This document shows positions 26,106 to 35,036 of a DNA stretch of 64,000 bases, in pieces (positions within the stretch are counted from its first letter, which is position 1; the number at the start of each line of letters is the position of its first letter). Where the stretch lies: assembly GCF_000196015.1 (NCBI RefSeq), contig NC_007974.2, positions 1,984,001 to 2,048,000 of the forward strand, given 5' to 3'. The position numbers and the translations under genes were made by a program. The notes under the pieces were generated by a model. That model saw nothing but the letters and a program-made list of their open reading frames with translations. It was not told the DNA's origin and did not search any database. This DNA comes from Cupriavidus metallidurans CH34 (GTDB lineage Bacteria; Pseudomonadota; Gammaproteobacteria; Burkholderiales; Burkholderiaceae).

Positions 26106-27311
26106 ATGTCAGTCCTGCTGCAAATCTCCCCACCCTCCCGCTCCCAGGCCGGCTATCGCGGATTGCCCGTGCTCGCGCTGGGTTTTCGCCCGTTTTATCT
26201 GCTGGCCGCCGCATTCGGCGCCCTGGCCGTGGTGGCCTGGGTCGCCATGTACCTTGGCTGGTGGACGCCGGCCAGCCAGCCGTGGGCCGGCACCATGGTC
26301 TGGCACGCGCATGAGATGGTGTTTGGTTTCTCGGCAGCGGTAGTGGTCGGCTTTCTGTTCACCGCCGGCAAGAACTGGACCGGACTGCAAACGCCGCAGG
26401 GGGCCTGGCTCGGCGCATTGGTCGGCGTGTGGCTGCTGGCCCGTGTGCTGATGTGGAGCGGCCCGGCATGGGCGGCCATCACGGTCGATGTGCTGTTTCT
26501 GCCACTGTGCAGCCTGAGCTTCTACCGCATCCTCCGGCGCGCCAAGAGCCAGCGCAACTATGGCCTGGCCATCGCGCTCGGCGTGATGGGGGCCTTCAAC
26601 ATCGGCTTCCACGCCGCCGTGCTGAGCGGCCGGATCGACTGGGCACTGCACGCGTCAGAAGCCGCGATCGGGCTCGTCGCCATCTTTGTCACGGTGATCG
26701 GTGGCCGCGTGATTCCAATGTTCACCGCCAATGCGATTCCCGGTATCCGCATTCGCCGCTGGGCGTGGGTCGAACGCTGCGTGATCCCGCTGACGCTGCT
26801 GGCGGCGCTGGCCAGCGCAGTGCTGGCACCTGCGATCATCCTGGCGCCGCTGGCGCTCGCCGCCGCCATCGCGCAGGGCGTCCGTCTGGCCGGATGGGAT
26901 TCGCTGCGCACGGTACGCAAGCCGATCGTCAGCATCCTGCACGCCGCCTATGCATTCCTGCCGATAGGTTTCCTCTTGATCGCCGCAGCGTCGCTGGGCT
27001 GGGTGGACCGTTCCACCGCGCTCCATGCGCTGACCGTCGGCGTGATCGGGGGCGCCATCATCGCGATGGTGACACGCACGGCGCTGGGCCATTCCGGCCG
27101 CCGCCTGGAAACGGGCCGCATGGAACACCTGGCCTACCTGTGCATGGCGCTGGCCGCCATTGCGCGGGTGGCCGGTCCGATCGCCCTGCCGGCGCTGAAG
27201 CCCGAGGCCATCGCCGCGTCGGGCGTCCTGTGGGCGCTGTCCCTCGTGCTCTACCTTGTCAAATACACGCCTTACCTGACGCGCGCACGCATCGACGGCA
27301 AGGAGGGTTGA
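26106..27311 (+). CDS. nnrS: NnrS family protein
   Basis: A 401-residue polytopic inner-membrane protein of the NnrS family, haem- and copper-containing in characterised members and protective against nitrosative stress. Visible family features are LALGFRPFYLLAA, the WHAHEMVFGFSAAVVVGFLFTAGKNWTG motif with His residues, FNIGFHAAVLSG, GGRVIPMFTANAIPG and RTALGHSGRRLE. About 12 membrane helices are evident. The NsrR-like operator directly upstream agrees with NO control. A structured repeat element and terminator follow. Confidence 0.93.
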   Translation: MSVLLQISPPSRSQAGYRGLPVLALGFRPFYLLAAAFGALAVVAWVAMYLGWWTPASQPWAGTMVWHAHEMVFGFSAAVVVGFLFTAGKNWTGLQTPQGAWLGALVGVWLLARVLMWSGPAWAAITVDVLFLPLCSLSFYRILRRAKSQRNYGLAIALGVMGAFNIGFHAAVLSGRIDWALHASEAAIGLVAIFVTVIGGRVIPMFTANAIPGIRIRRWAWVERCVIPLTLLAALASAVLAPAIILAPLALAAAIAQGVRLAGWDSLRTVRKPIVSILHAAYAFLPIGFLLIAAASLGWVDRSTALHALTVGVIGGAIIAMVTRTALGHSGRRLETGRMEHLAYLCMALAAIARVAGPIALPALKPEAIAASGVLWALSLVLYLVKYTPYLTRARIDGKEG

Positions 27312-27339
27312 GCGGAGGGCTGGGTGTTATCAGGCACTA

Positions 27340-27453
27340 AGAAGCCGTTTCAAAATGAAGCGAAGCGGTTCGGGCTAGACGCGGGGCCGCAGACAGTACA
27401 AGTCGTACGGCAAGTCCCCGCAACGACGCCAGAATCGTTTTGACACGGCTTCT
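27340..27453. repeat. 114-nt inverted-repeat element (candidate structured RNA)
   Basis: Ends AGAAGCCGTTTCAAAA (27340-27355) and TTTTGACACGGCTTCT (27438-27453) are complementary at 15 of 16 positions. Inside, GCGGGG and CCCCGC can pair around a GTAC-AAGTC-GTAC mini-hairpin. It sits between the nnrS stop and a terminator. I recall similar dispersed elements in Burkholderiaceae but could not check. No other copy is in this window. Confidence 0.55.
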
Positions 27454-27459
27454 ACAGTC

Positions 27460-27495
27460 AAAGGGGGCGATCAACAGTGCTCGATCGCCCCCTTT
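27460..27495. terminator. Bidirectional terminator between nnrS and the zinc-ribbon gene
   Basis: AAAGGGGGCGATC (27460-27472) pairs perfectly with GATCGCCCCCTTT (27483-27495), a 13-bp stem with a 10-base loop. T-rich sequence follows on the plus strand (CTTCCTT), and the stem's own A/T ends give short U runs both ways. Confidence 0.75.
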
Positions 27496-27547
27496 CTTCC
27501 TTCAGCTTCCTGCCGTCGTATCAACCGCTTCGACCGCCTTGGTCATC

Positions 27548-27847
27548 TTAGTCAAAAAGCTCGTTCAGCCAGGACTTCCTGCGTTTATTGCCGTGATGGC
27601 CATTGCGACTGCCATAACCGTCATGACCACCGCGCCCGTGGTCATCACCGTGGTAGGCAGGTGATGCCGGCCGTTCGCGCGGCGCCGAGGCCTGTGACAC
27701 TGGCGTGGCCATTGCAGAGCGCTCCAGGATCTTGTCCAGCTCGCCACGGTCCAGCCAGACGCCCCGGCATCGCGGACAGTAGTCGATCTCCACACCTTGT
27801 CGATCCGCCATGATCAGTACCGAGTCGGGGCAGGTTGGGCATTTCAT
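27548..27847 (-). CDS. TFIIB-type zinc-ribbon protein
   Basis: A 99-residue protein starting MKCPTC, with CPTC...CPRCRGVWLDRGELDKI, the zf-TFIIB signature that binds one zinc. The rest is a flexible linker, a His/Gly/Asp-rich stretch (YHGDDHGRGGHDGYG...) and a basic end KRRKSWLNELFD. AAGGAGC lies upstream of the ATG at 27847. The His-rich stretch could bind metal. Function in bacteria is unknown. Confidence 0.82.
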   Translation of the reverse strand: MKCPTCPDSVLIMADRQGVEIDYCPRCRGVWLDRGELDKILERSAMATPVSQASAPRERPASPAYHGDDHGRGGHDGYGSRNGHHGNKRRKSWLNELFD

Positions 27848-28007
27848 TTGGGGCTCCTTGCAGTGGGGTGCGCGCATGGCGCGTTGCGGCCCATTCTATG
27901 GCGCACCCCTGCCACCAAGCGCTGCATGACAGCAATGTCATCTCGGTGTCATCCGCCGTTTATGCACGGGTGCCTCGCACGACACCGGCCTCCTCCCGCC
28001 GCGCGGA

Positions 28008-31000
28008 TCAAGGGCGCGTCGCGCTCCCCAGAACTGGCAGCCGGAACGTGAACACCGTGCCACCGCCATCGCGCGGCGCCGCATCGAGCTCGCCGCCGTG
28101 GGCCTCGACGATCGACTTGCAGATGGCAAGCCCCATGCCCATGCCGCTCTGCTTGCTGGTGATGAACGGGTCGAACAGCCGCTGACGCATGGCGTCGGGA
28201 ATGCCGCGGCCGGCGTCCTCGACCCGGATCACGACGTCGGCATTCTCCAGCGCCGAAGCAATCACCAGATCGCGCGCATCCGGCGGCGTCGTCGCCATTG
28301 CGTCGATAGCATTGGTGATCAGGTTCAGCATCACCTGCTGCAACTGCACGCGATCTGCCGCCACCAGCGCGCCGCCCGTGGACAAGCTCGTCGAGACCCG
28401 CACGCCGTGTCCGGCGATTTCCATACGCACCATATCGAGCACTTCGCTCAGAACCTCGTCTGGCTGCAGCGGTGTCATCACCGATGGGGTCTGCCTGGCC
28501 AGCGCGCGCAAGGCACGAATGATCTCGGCTGCGCGCAGGCCATTCTTGCGGATATGCGCGAGCCCGTCCTGAACCTCGCCGAGATTTGGTGTGGCGCGGT
28601 TGAGCCAGCGCAGGCTGGCATCGACCGACGCCACGATCGCCGTCAGCGGCTGGTTCACCTCATGGGCGATGGAGGCCGCCAGCGTGCCCATCACCGTCAG
28701 ATGAGAGGTCCGCGCAAGCTCGGCACGGGCCGAACGCAGGCCCATCTCGGCTGCCAGGCGGCGATCGTTCTCGTCGATCAATTGCTCGTAGAGCCGCGCA
28801 GTCTCCAGCGCAATCGCCACCTGCGGCGCCAGCACCTCCAGTTCGGCAATCCGGCCAGCACCGAACACGCCCGGCGCCAGGTTGTTTTCAAGGTAGTACG
28901 CGCCGATCAACGTGCCGCCGCGCACCAGCGGCAGGCACAACAGCGAGCGCAACCGCCGCCCGGACGCGCCGCGCATCCGGATCGACGGCGCATCGGCCGA
29001 GGCATCAGCCAGCGCGAAGGTCTGACGCGTGCGCAGGACGCTGTTGAGGACGGTAAGCGGCAGAAGGTCGTCGTTCGGCTCTACGGCGCCAAGCGTGGTG
29101 GAAACGGCGCCGTCGACCACGCGCGCGGACGCCTCGATCATCGGACGATCGCCACGCATCAGCAGCAGCAACCCGTACTGCGCACCGGCATGGACCACCA
29201 CATCGGCCATTAGCGACTCAATCAGCCGATCCATGACGCGCTCGCTGCTCATGGCCTGGGCGGCCCGCATGCCGAGTTCCCAGCCGGCTGCCACCCGCGC
29301 CGGCTCGGCTGGCACCGGCTCCGGGCCACCCGCACCGGCATCACCAAGCTCGGGATACTGGCAGCAGAGCTGGTCCGCCTTGTGGTGAGCACCCCAGCGG
29401 CGATACGCGTCGCGTGCCGAATGCAGATGGTGCAGCCCTGAGTCCGGCAGCCCGTTGGCCAGACACAGCGCACCCGCCAGCTCGCAAGCGAGCGCCTGCT
29501 CGTGCACGAACCCCGATGCCGCCGCGACCCGCGCCGACTGCTCGTAACTCGCCAGCGCCCGCATGGCATCGCCTTGCAGACGCAGCATTTCCGCGTCGAT
29601 CAGCAGCAGCTTGTTCCGGAACGTCAGCGGATTCAGCGCAGTCCAGCGCGCAAAGCGGTCCCGGTGACCGGCCAGCGCGGCGAGGACTACGGCACGATCG
29701 AGACCCTCGACACCATCGACACCATCGACATCGGCCGGCGCGGCATGTGCCAGCGCCAATGCCAGGTACAAGCGGCAATCGGCCACGTTGATATGGGCCG
29801 GCGCCGACCATGCCAGCGCTTCCGCCTGCCGCAGGCTGCCGAGCGCGTGCATCCATTGGCCACGGTATGCCCACGCCATGCCGTCGTGGAGCCAGACCCA
29901 GAAGCGCGTCGAGAAAGAGGTCGCGTCATCGGCCCGCTGCGCGACCGTCGATGCCGGGCCATCGCCACCGTCGCGCAGGCTGCGCAGGAAGAGCCGCTGT
30001 GCAGCCAGAATCCGCTCGATATCGGCATAGCGAACCAGCCGTGTCAGGCCCACGCCACGTTCGATCTCTTCATCGACAAGTGCAAGCGGCTCGCCCATCG
30101 CCAGCAAATCCGAGACGATGTGATTGCAGGCATAGCAGGCCATGCCGATATCGCCCGACTCCCGCCCCAGTGCCACGGCCTCCTGGGCGAGTCCGAGCGC
30201 GAACGCCAGCGGGCGGGTCCAGACGCTGACCTGGTCCACCGCCACCAGCGTGGCAATTTGCTCGGCCTGAAACTCATGCCGCTCCACCAGCGCCATCGCC
30301 GCCAGCCCAAAGGCGAGGCCGTCTTCGTACGCGTCATAAAGGCTGGCGATAAAGACGCCGAACCAGGAAAGGCCATAGGGCGTCTCGGGTGTCGCGCCAT
30401 GCGCGAGCGAGAGTTCCACCATCGTCGCCACATGAAGGAAGCTGATCCCATCGCGCACGAACTGCGAAGAAATCAGCGTCGATAGCAACCCCATGACCGT
30501 GTGCATCCGCGCGTCGGCCGTGACGGGAAGCTCGCCAAGACTGTCGATGGACCTTTCGCCAAGCAACACCATGACCGATTCGTAGGCCTCCCGCATTCGC
30601 GCGGGCGACGGGTGTCGTTCGAGATGCACGTCCACCAGCGCCAGCCCTGAAAGCGCGGCATTGATCGCCCCTTCGTAGTCGGACCGTACGGTCTGCAGCG
30701 TAGCCAGCAGGCGATACACGGCGGCCTTGTCGACCGCCGGCATCGCGCGTTGCAGCAAGGTGTCGATCTCCCGCGCGGCGCGGTCGAGATCGGCCTGCGC
30801 CAGCAGGCACTCGCAGCGCAACAGATGCGCGTCGCGCGCCAGCGGGTAGTGGGTGTCCCACCAGGTTGCATCCATCAACGTGAACGCCAGATCCACATGG
30901 CTGGCCGCGCGCGTCAGCACGGCCGCACGCTTGGCCCGTCTCGCCGAGTCATTGAGCGCCCGCACGAACATCACCCGCTCGGGCTCGGATAGCGCCTGCC

Positions 31001-33242
31001 CCGCAGTCCGCTCGATCTGGCTGCCGATCTCGAACGCGTGGTCCGCCGCGTGCTCGCCCCAGTGTTCGATCATGACGCGTGCCACACGTGCATGCGCGGC
31101 CGGGCGCGCCTCCGGTTCCACCAACGAATAGGCGGCTTCCAGCACGCGGTCATGCTGGAACGCGAAGCCCTCCGGCACCTCGACGATCATCCCGGCATCG
31201 ATGAACGGACGCAGCCCGTGGGCCAGTTCATCCGGCCCGACGCCGGCCACGCGGGCCTGCAACGCCGCTTCACCGCGAATGCCCACGCATGCCAGATGCT
31301 GCAGCAGCGCGGTGCCCGACTTCGGCAGCCGCGCGAAGCGCCGTAGCATCAGTTCGATCACGTTGTCCGAGTAGCGCCGGTGCGCCAGCGCGGCATCGTC
31401 CCAGGCCCAGCCGGCTTCGCCACGCGCAAGCACGCCGTCGTCAATCAGCGCCCGCAGCAGCTGCACGCAAAAAAGCGGATTGCCGCCGGTTCTGGCGTGG
31501 ATCGCACGGGCAAGTGGCGCCACCTGCGCCACCGGCGCATCGAGCGCGGTGGCCACCAGATCGGCCACGGCCCGCCCGGGCAGTGACTGGAGCGCAATGC
31601 TCGACACCGGCAATCCACCGCTACGACTGCCCTGCTGCAACCACGCCAGGCGCTGCGCCATTTCGTGGCCGGGCTCGCGATAGGCTGCGATCAGCAGGAT
31701 GTTGGCGGGGCGATGTGCCGCGAACGCCTCGAGCAGGCCAAGCGTGGAAGCATCGGCCCATTGCAGGTCATCAATGAACAGCACCAGCGGCTCACCGGGT
31801 GCGGCGAACGCAGCAAACGTACGCAGTACCGCGCTTTCGATCCGCGCCTGAGCCTGACGGGCCGGCACTTCCGAGAGCGGCACGGTGGCGCCCAGTACGT
31901 ACTCGACGACGGGCGCCAGTTCGGCGACCGCGCGCCCCTGCCCGGTCAGCCGATCGAGCCAGCGCAGGCGCACCTGCTGCAACGACGCATCGTCCTGGCC
32001 GAGCAACGTCATGGTCAGCGATGTAATGGCCTGCACCACCGGCGCATAGGGAATATCGCGCTGCAACTGATCGCTCTTGCCCACCGCGAAGCGGGCCCCG
32101 GTCTGGTCCGCGTGCCCGCACAGCCATTCGGCCAATGCCGACTTTCCCACACCGGCCGCACCGGCGAGTAGTACCAGTTCCGATACCCCGGTCGCACGGA
32201 CACGTGCCAGCGCGCCATGCAGCACCTCCATCTCCCTGGCGCGGCCGGACAGCCGCCCCTGAAGGCCCGACCCCGTCCCTGGCAACGGCAGCGTGCCCGG
32301 CATGTCGAGGCAGAACGGTTCGATACGCCCGCGCTGCAGCCACTCGGCACGGACACGTAGCAGGTCCGCCAGCAGCGCCGCCGCCGAGGTATAGCGGCTA
32401 CCGGCATCCTTGGCCATCAGCTTGATGACGATCTGGCCAAGCACGGCAGGCAAATCGGGCCGACGCGACTGCGGCGGGGCCGGCTCGATGGCCATATGCG
32501 CGTGCTGCCATCCGGACGGCGAGTCCGCAACGAACGGCAGTTCGCCGGTCAGTAGCTTGTATAGCGTGACACCGAGCGCGTAGAGATCGGCGCCGACGCT
32601 CGGCCGCGCCCCATCCTGCCGCATCAGTTCCGGTGCCAGATATGGCAAGACGGTATCAGCCGGATGCCGCAGCGCGGCGCAGGGTTCCTCAACGGCCACG
32701 GCATATCCGAACCCCGTGAGCCGCATGCGCCCATCGTCGTCGAGCAGGAAGCTTTCTGGCCGGATCACACCTTGCAGCAGGCCGCGCCCATGCATGGCCG
32801 CCACGGCCCTGACCGCGCCGATTGCCAGTTCCAGGCGGGCGGCGATCGGGACGTCTTCGCGCTCGCTGGCGTTCACCATGCCGAATTGGGTGGAGGCCTC
32901 GGCGTCGCTGATCAGCACAAGCCGGTCAGGCGTCCAGATCGTGGCCGCCGGTATCGCCGCCCACGATGACTCCATGCGCGTGGCAAGCCGCGCCGCGTTC
33001 CGCAGGCGCTCGCACACGGCCGTGGCCGTCAGCGGCGCGCTTTGGGCAAACCAGTGGGTCTGCGAGACCGGGTCAAACAGTCGGCAGGACTGGACGTGAT
33101 CTCCCGTCAGCAGCACGGTCGATTCGACCCGCGCAAGCCAGACAGGGTCGAAGGCCGGCACGGGAGCGTGTTCGATGCGGGGGAGGGAGGTCATGCTGGT
33201 GGCGATGGGCTGGCTCGTGGAGGCGAGTGCGTCGTCACGCAT
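28008..33242 (-). CDS. Giant fused pseudokinase / AAA ATPase / GAF / sensor histidine kinase
   Basis: A 1744-residue cytoplasmic signalling protein. In order: an Ser/Thr-kinase-like domain (about 20-300) that keeps the APE-type motif (YLAPELM) but has RPES where HRDLxxxN is expected and GFG for DFG, so is probably inactive; an AAA-type ATPase with Walker A AGAAGVGKS (about 360) and FIDDLQWAD; a long helical TPR-like middle (about 600-1290); GAF (about 1320-1470); HisKA with phospho-acceptor His1527 (SIAHEVNQPLTA); and HATPase (NLITNAIDAMA, DAGRGI, GMGMGLAICKSI). The start at 33242 follows GGGGGCACGG; an ATG at 33194 is possible. It follows the FixJ-type regulator by 49 bases, its likely partner. 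No membrane helices, so the signal is internal. Confidence 0.9.
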   Translation of the reverse strand: MRDDALASTSQPIATSMTSLPRIEHAPVPAFDPVWLARVESTVLLTGDHVQSCRLFDPVSQTHWFAQSAPLTATAVCERLRNAARLATRMESSWAAIPAATIWTPDRLVLISDAEASTQFGMVNASEREDVPIAARLELAIGAVRAVAAMHGRGLLQGVIRPESFLLDDDGRMRLTGFGYAVAVEEPCAALRHPADTVLPYLAPELMRQDGARPSVGADLYALGVTLYKLLTGELPFVADSPSGWQHAHMAIEPAPPQSRRPDLPAVLGQIVIKLMAKDAGSRYTSAAALLADLLRVRAEWLQRGRIEPFCLDMPGTLPLPGTGSGLQGRLSGRAREMEVLHGALARVRATGVSELVLLAGAAGVGKSALAEWLCGHADQTGARFAVGKSDQLQRDIPYAPVVQAITSLTMTLLGQDDASLQQVRLRWLDRLTGQGRAVAELAPVVEYVLGATVPLSEVPARQAQARIESAVLRTFAAFAAPGEPLVLFIDDLQWADASTLGLLEAFAAHRPANILLIAAYREPGHEMAQRLAWLQQGSRSGGLPVSSIALQSLPGRAVADLVATALDAPVAQVAPLARAIHARTGGNPLFCVQLLRALIDDGVLARGEAGWAWDDAALAHRRYSDNVIELMLRRFARLPKSGTALLQHLACVGIRGEAALQARVAGVGPDELAHGLRPFIDAGMIVEVPEGFAFQHDRVLEAAYSLVEPEARPAAHARVARVMIEHWGEHAADHAFEIGSQIERTAGQALSEPERVMFVRALNDSARRAKRAAVLTRAASHVDLAFTLMDATWWDTHYPLARDAHLLRCECLLAQADLDRAAREIDTLLQRAMPAVDKAAVYRLLATLQTVRSDYEGAINAALSGLALVDVHLERHPSPARMREAYESVMVLLGERSIDSLGELPVTADARMHTVMGLLSTLISSQFVRDGISFLHVATMVELSLAHGATPETPYGLSWFGVFIASLYDAYEDGLAFGLAAMALVERHEFQAEQIATLVAVDQVSVWTRPLAFALGLAQEAVALGRESGDIGMACYACNHIVSDLLAMGEPLALVDEEIERGVGLTRLVRYADIERILAAQRLFLRSLRDGGDGPASTVAQRADDATSFSTRFWVWLHDGMAWAYRGQWMHALGSLRQAEALAWSAPAHINVADCRLYLALALAHAAPADVDGVDGVEGLDRAVVLAALAGHRDRFARWTALNPLTFRNKLLLIDAEMLRLQGDAMRALASYEQSARVAAASGFVHEQALACELAGALCLANGLPDSGLHHLHSARDAYRRWGAHHKADQLCCQYPELGDAGAGGPEPVPAEPARVAAGWELGMRAAQAMSSERVMDRLIESLMADVVVHAGAQYGLLLLMRGDRPMIEASARVVDGAVSTTLGAVEPNDDLLPLTVLNSVLRTRQTFALADASADAPSIRMRGASGRRLRSLLCLPLVRGGTLIGAYYLENNLAPGVFGAGRIAELEVLAPQVAIALETARLYEQLIDENDRRLAAEMGLRSARAELARTSHLTVMGTLAASIAHEVNQPLTAIVASVDASLRWLNRATPNLGEVQDGLAHIRKNGLRAAEIIRALRALARQTPSVMTPLQPDEVLSEVLDMVRMEIAGHGVRVSTSLSTGGALVAADRVQLQQVMLNLITNAIDAMATTPPDARDLVIASALENADVVIRVEDAGRGIPDAMRQRLFDPFITSKQSGMGMGLAICKSIVEAHGGELDAAPRDGGGTVFTFRLPVLGSATRP

Positions 33243-33257
33243 TCTAGCCGTGCCCCC

Positions 33258-33273
33258 GCAATACGTGTATTGC
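33258..33273. promoter_or_regulatory. 16-bp dyad between regulator and kinase genes
   Basis: GCAATAC-GT-GTATTGC has perfect 7-bp arms. It lies in the 49-base gap between the response regulator stop and the kinase start and could be an autoregulatory site or a small hairpin. Confidence 0.35.
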
Positions 33274-33291
33274 GCGTTTGGTGGTCAACTG

Positions 33292-33978
33292 CTATGCGTC
33301 GGCGAACTGGCGTGCCCGCCGCGCGGCATCCCTGTAAAGGCCGAGTTCCTGACCCATCAGCACCAGATCCGCAAAGGAGCGCGCGTTCATCTTGCGCATG
33401 GCCTGGCCCCGGTGAATCTTGACCGTCACTTCGCTGATGCCGATCTCGCCCGCAATCTGCTTGTTCAGCAGGCCGGACACCGCCATACCCATGACTTCCG
33501 CCTCGCGTGGTGTCAGCGTGGCAAAGCCGCGACGGATCGCATCGGTCCTGCGCATCCCACGCCGCCGCGACCTGTCCCTGTCAAGGGCGGCGGACACGGC
33601 GGCAATCAGCGACGTCTCCAGAATCGGCTTGGTCAGGAAATCCACCGCGCCCGCCTTCATTGCGGCCGCCGTCATCGCCACATCGCCATACCCCGTCATG
33701 AAGATGATCGGCATCCCCACGCCGGACTGGCCGAGCCGCGACTGCAGATCAAGCCCGCTGGCGCCGCCCAGCCTGACGTCTAGCAGCAGGCAGCACGGCG
33801 TATCGGGAAGCGGATAGGCCATCAGCTCGGCTTCCGATGCGAACAGCGCCACATCCATGTCCAGCGAGCGAAAGAGGCCGCCGAGCGCGTCGAGCACCAT
33901 GGCGTCGTCGTCCAGCACGAGTACCGTGCCAGGTTCGTACTCGGCACTTGCGGCGGGTTCCAGGCAAGTAGAAGTCAC
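33292..33978 (-). CDS. FixJ-type response regulator
   Basis: A 228-residue regulator. The receiver has DDD at 23-25, phospho-acceptor Asp67 (LLLDVRLGG), Thr95 and Lys117 (FLTKPI). The C-terminal LuxR-type HTH begins LTPREAEVMGMAVSG and contains NKQIAGEIGISEVTVKIHRG. A GTG at 33978 starts it; no ATG is available and the ribosome binding site is weak. It is upstream of and co-directional with the giant kinase, and divergent from the hydrolase operon, its probable target. Confidence 0.92.
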   Translation of the reverse strand: MTSTCLEPAASAEYEPGTVLVLDDDAMVLDALGGLFRSLDMDVALFASEAELMAYPLPDTPCCLLLDVRLGGASGLDLQSRLGQSGVGMPIIFMTGYGDVAMTAAAMKAGAVDFLTKPILETSLIAAVSAALDRDRSRRRGMRRTDAIRRGFATLTPREAEVMGMAVSGLLNKQIAGEIGISEVTVKIHRGQAMRKMNARSFADLVLMGQELGLYRDAARRARQFADA

Positions 33979-34292
33979 GGCAATGTCACAGGAAGTTCAT
34001 GGTCCATGCGCCGGCGCGCCAATGCGGTGCATTTCAGCATAGCGCCCGGATGCGTGCCACCCATACCAATGTCGTAGTTGCCAGCCCGCCGCTGCCCTCC
34101 CCCCCCGACCGATGCCGTCCACCTATACGAAAGGTGTATGGCGTAGCCTCCCCGCGGCACCTACGCTGCGCACTGCCTCTTGCGGATGGGGCGGGTGGAG
34201 CCGATGGGCGGAACAGCCGATGCGAAGGCACGCGGCCAGCACATCCTCCGCCCACGCCCCTTCGCCAACCCCGCTACCCAAGGAGCGACCCC
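33979..34292. other. Divergent intergenic region, regulator / hydrolase operon
   Basis: These 314 bases contain the ATAC-N7-GTAT dyad (34122-34141) and the AAGGAG of the hydrolase gene (34280-34285). There is a C-rich run near 34100. No gene is seen. Confidence 0.5.
34122..34141. promoter_or_regulatory. Candidate operator upstream of the hydrolase operon
   Basis: CCTATACGAAAGGTGTATGG contains an inverted repeat of ATAC and GTAT (7-base spacer) flanked by CC/GG. It resembles LuxR/FixJ-type sites and shares the ATAC/GTAT halves with the dyad at 33258. Binding by the adjacent regulator is inference. Confidence 0.4.
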
Positions 34293-34979
34293 ATGTCCAA
34301 CCCCAAGCTCGAAGTCCTGACCCCGCAGAACAGCCAGCTCATCATCATCGACCATCAACCGCAGATGGCCTTCGGCGTGCAGTCGATGGACCGCCAGGCG
34401 ATGAAGAACAACGTGGTGGGTCTGGCCAAGGCGGCAAAGATCTTCAATATCCCGACCACCATCACCACGGTGGAGAGCGAGTCGTTCTCGGGCTTCACCT
34501 ACCCGGAACTGCTGGACGTTTTCCCCAACACCAAGACGCTCGAGCGCACCTCGATGAACTCGTGGGACGACCAGAAGGTACGTGACGCGCTAAAGGCCAA
34601 CGGCCGCAACAAGGTCGTGGTGGCCGGTCTGTGGACCGAGGTGTGCAACACCACGTTCGCGCTGTGCGCAATGCTCGAAGGCAACTACGAGATCTACATG
34701 GTGGGTGATGCGTCGGGCGGCACCAGCAAGGAAGCGCACGACTACGCGATGCAACGCATGGTGCAGGCCGGCGCGGTGCCCGTGACCTGGCAGCAGGTGT
34801 TGCTCGAATGGCAGCGCGACTGGGCCCACCGCGACACGTATGACGCCGTGATGAAGCTGGTCAAGGAACACTCGGGCGCGTACGGCATGGGCGTCGACTA
34901 CGCCTACACGATGGTCCACAAGGCAGCGCAGCGCACCGCCACGACGCACGAGTCCCTGGCGCCGGTCCCGGCCCGCTGA
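34293..34979 (+). CDS. Isochorismatase-family (YcaC-like) hydrolase
   Basis: A 228-residue cysteine hydrolase. The triad Asp is in IIIDHQPQM (Asp20) and the nucleophile in GLWTEVCNTTFA (Cys118), the same position as in YcaC. MSNPKLEVLTPQNSQLI starts after AAGGAG. The physiological substrate of YcaC relatives is not settled. First gene of an operon divergent from the FixJ-type regulator. Confidence 0.9.
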   Translation: MSNPKLEVLTPQNSQLIIIDHQPQMAFGVQSMDRQAMKNNVVGLAKAAKIFNIPTTITTVESESFSGFTYPELLDVFPNTKTLERTSMNSWDDQKVRDALKANGRNKVVVAGLWTEVCNTTFALCAMLEGNYEIYMVGDASGGTSKEAHDYAMQRMVQAGAVPVTWQQVLLEWQRDWAHRDTYDAVMKLVKEHSGAYGMGVDYAYTMVHKAAQRTATTHESLAPVPAR

Positions 34980-35036
34980 TCCGCGCCGCAGAGGGACATC
35001 CAGGCATCCACCTACCCTTCTCTCCAGGAACAGACC

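Noticed and set aside
29690..29735. Short GACACCATC-type repeats in the giant kinase gene considered as a regulatory repeat
   Set aside because: They encode an in-frame VDGVDG-type stretch in the middle of a continuous coding region; simple coding microsatellite is sufficient.
28008..33242. An active Ser/Thr protein kinase at the N-terminus of the giant sensor
   Set aside because: HRD and DFG aspartates and the VAIK lysine are not visible, so calling kinase activity there is unsupported.
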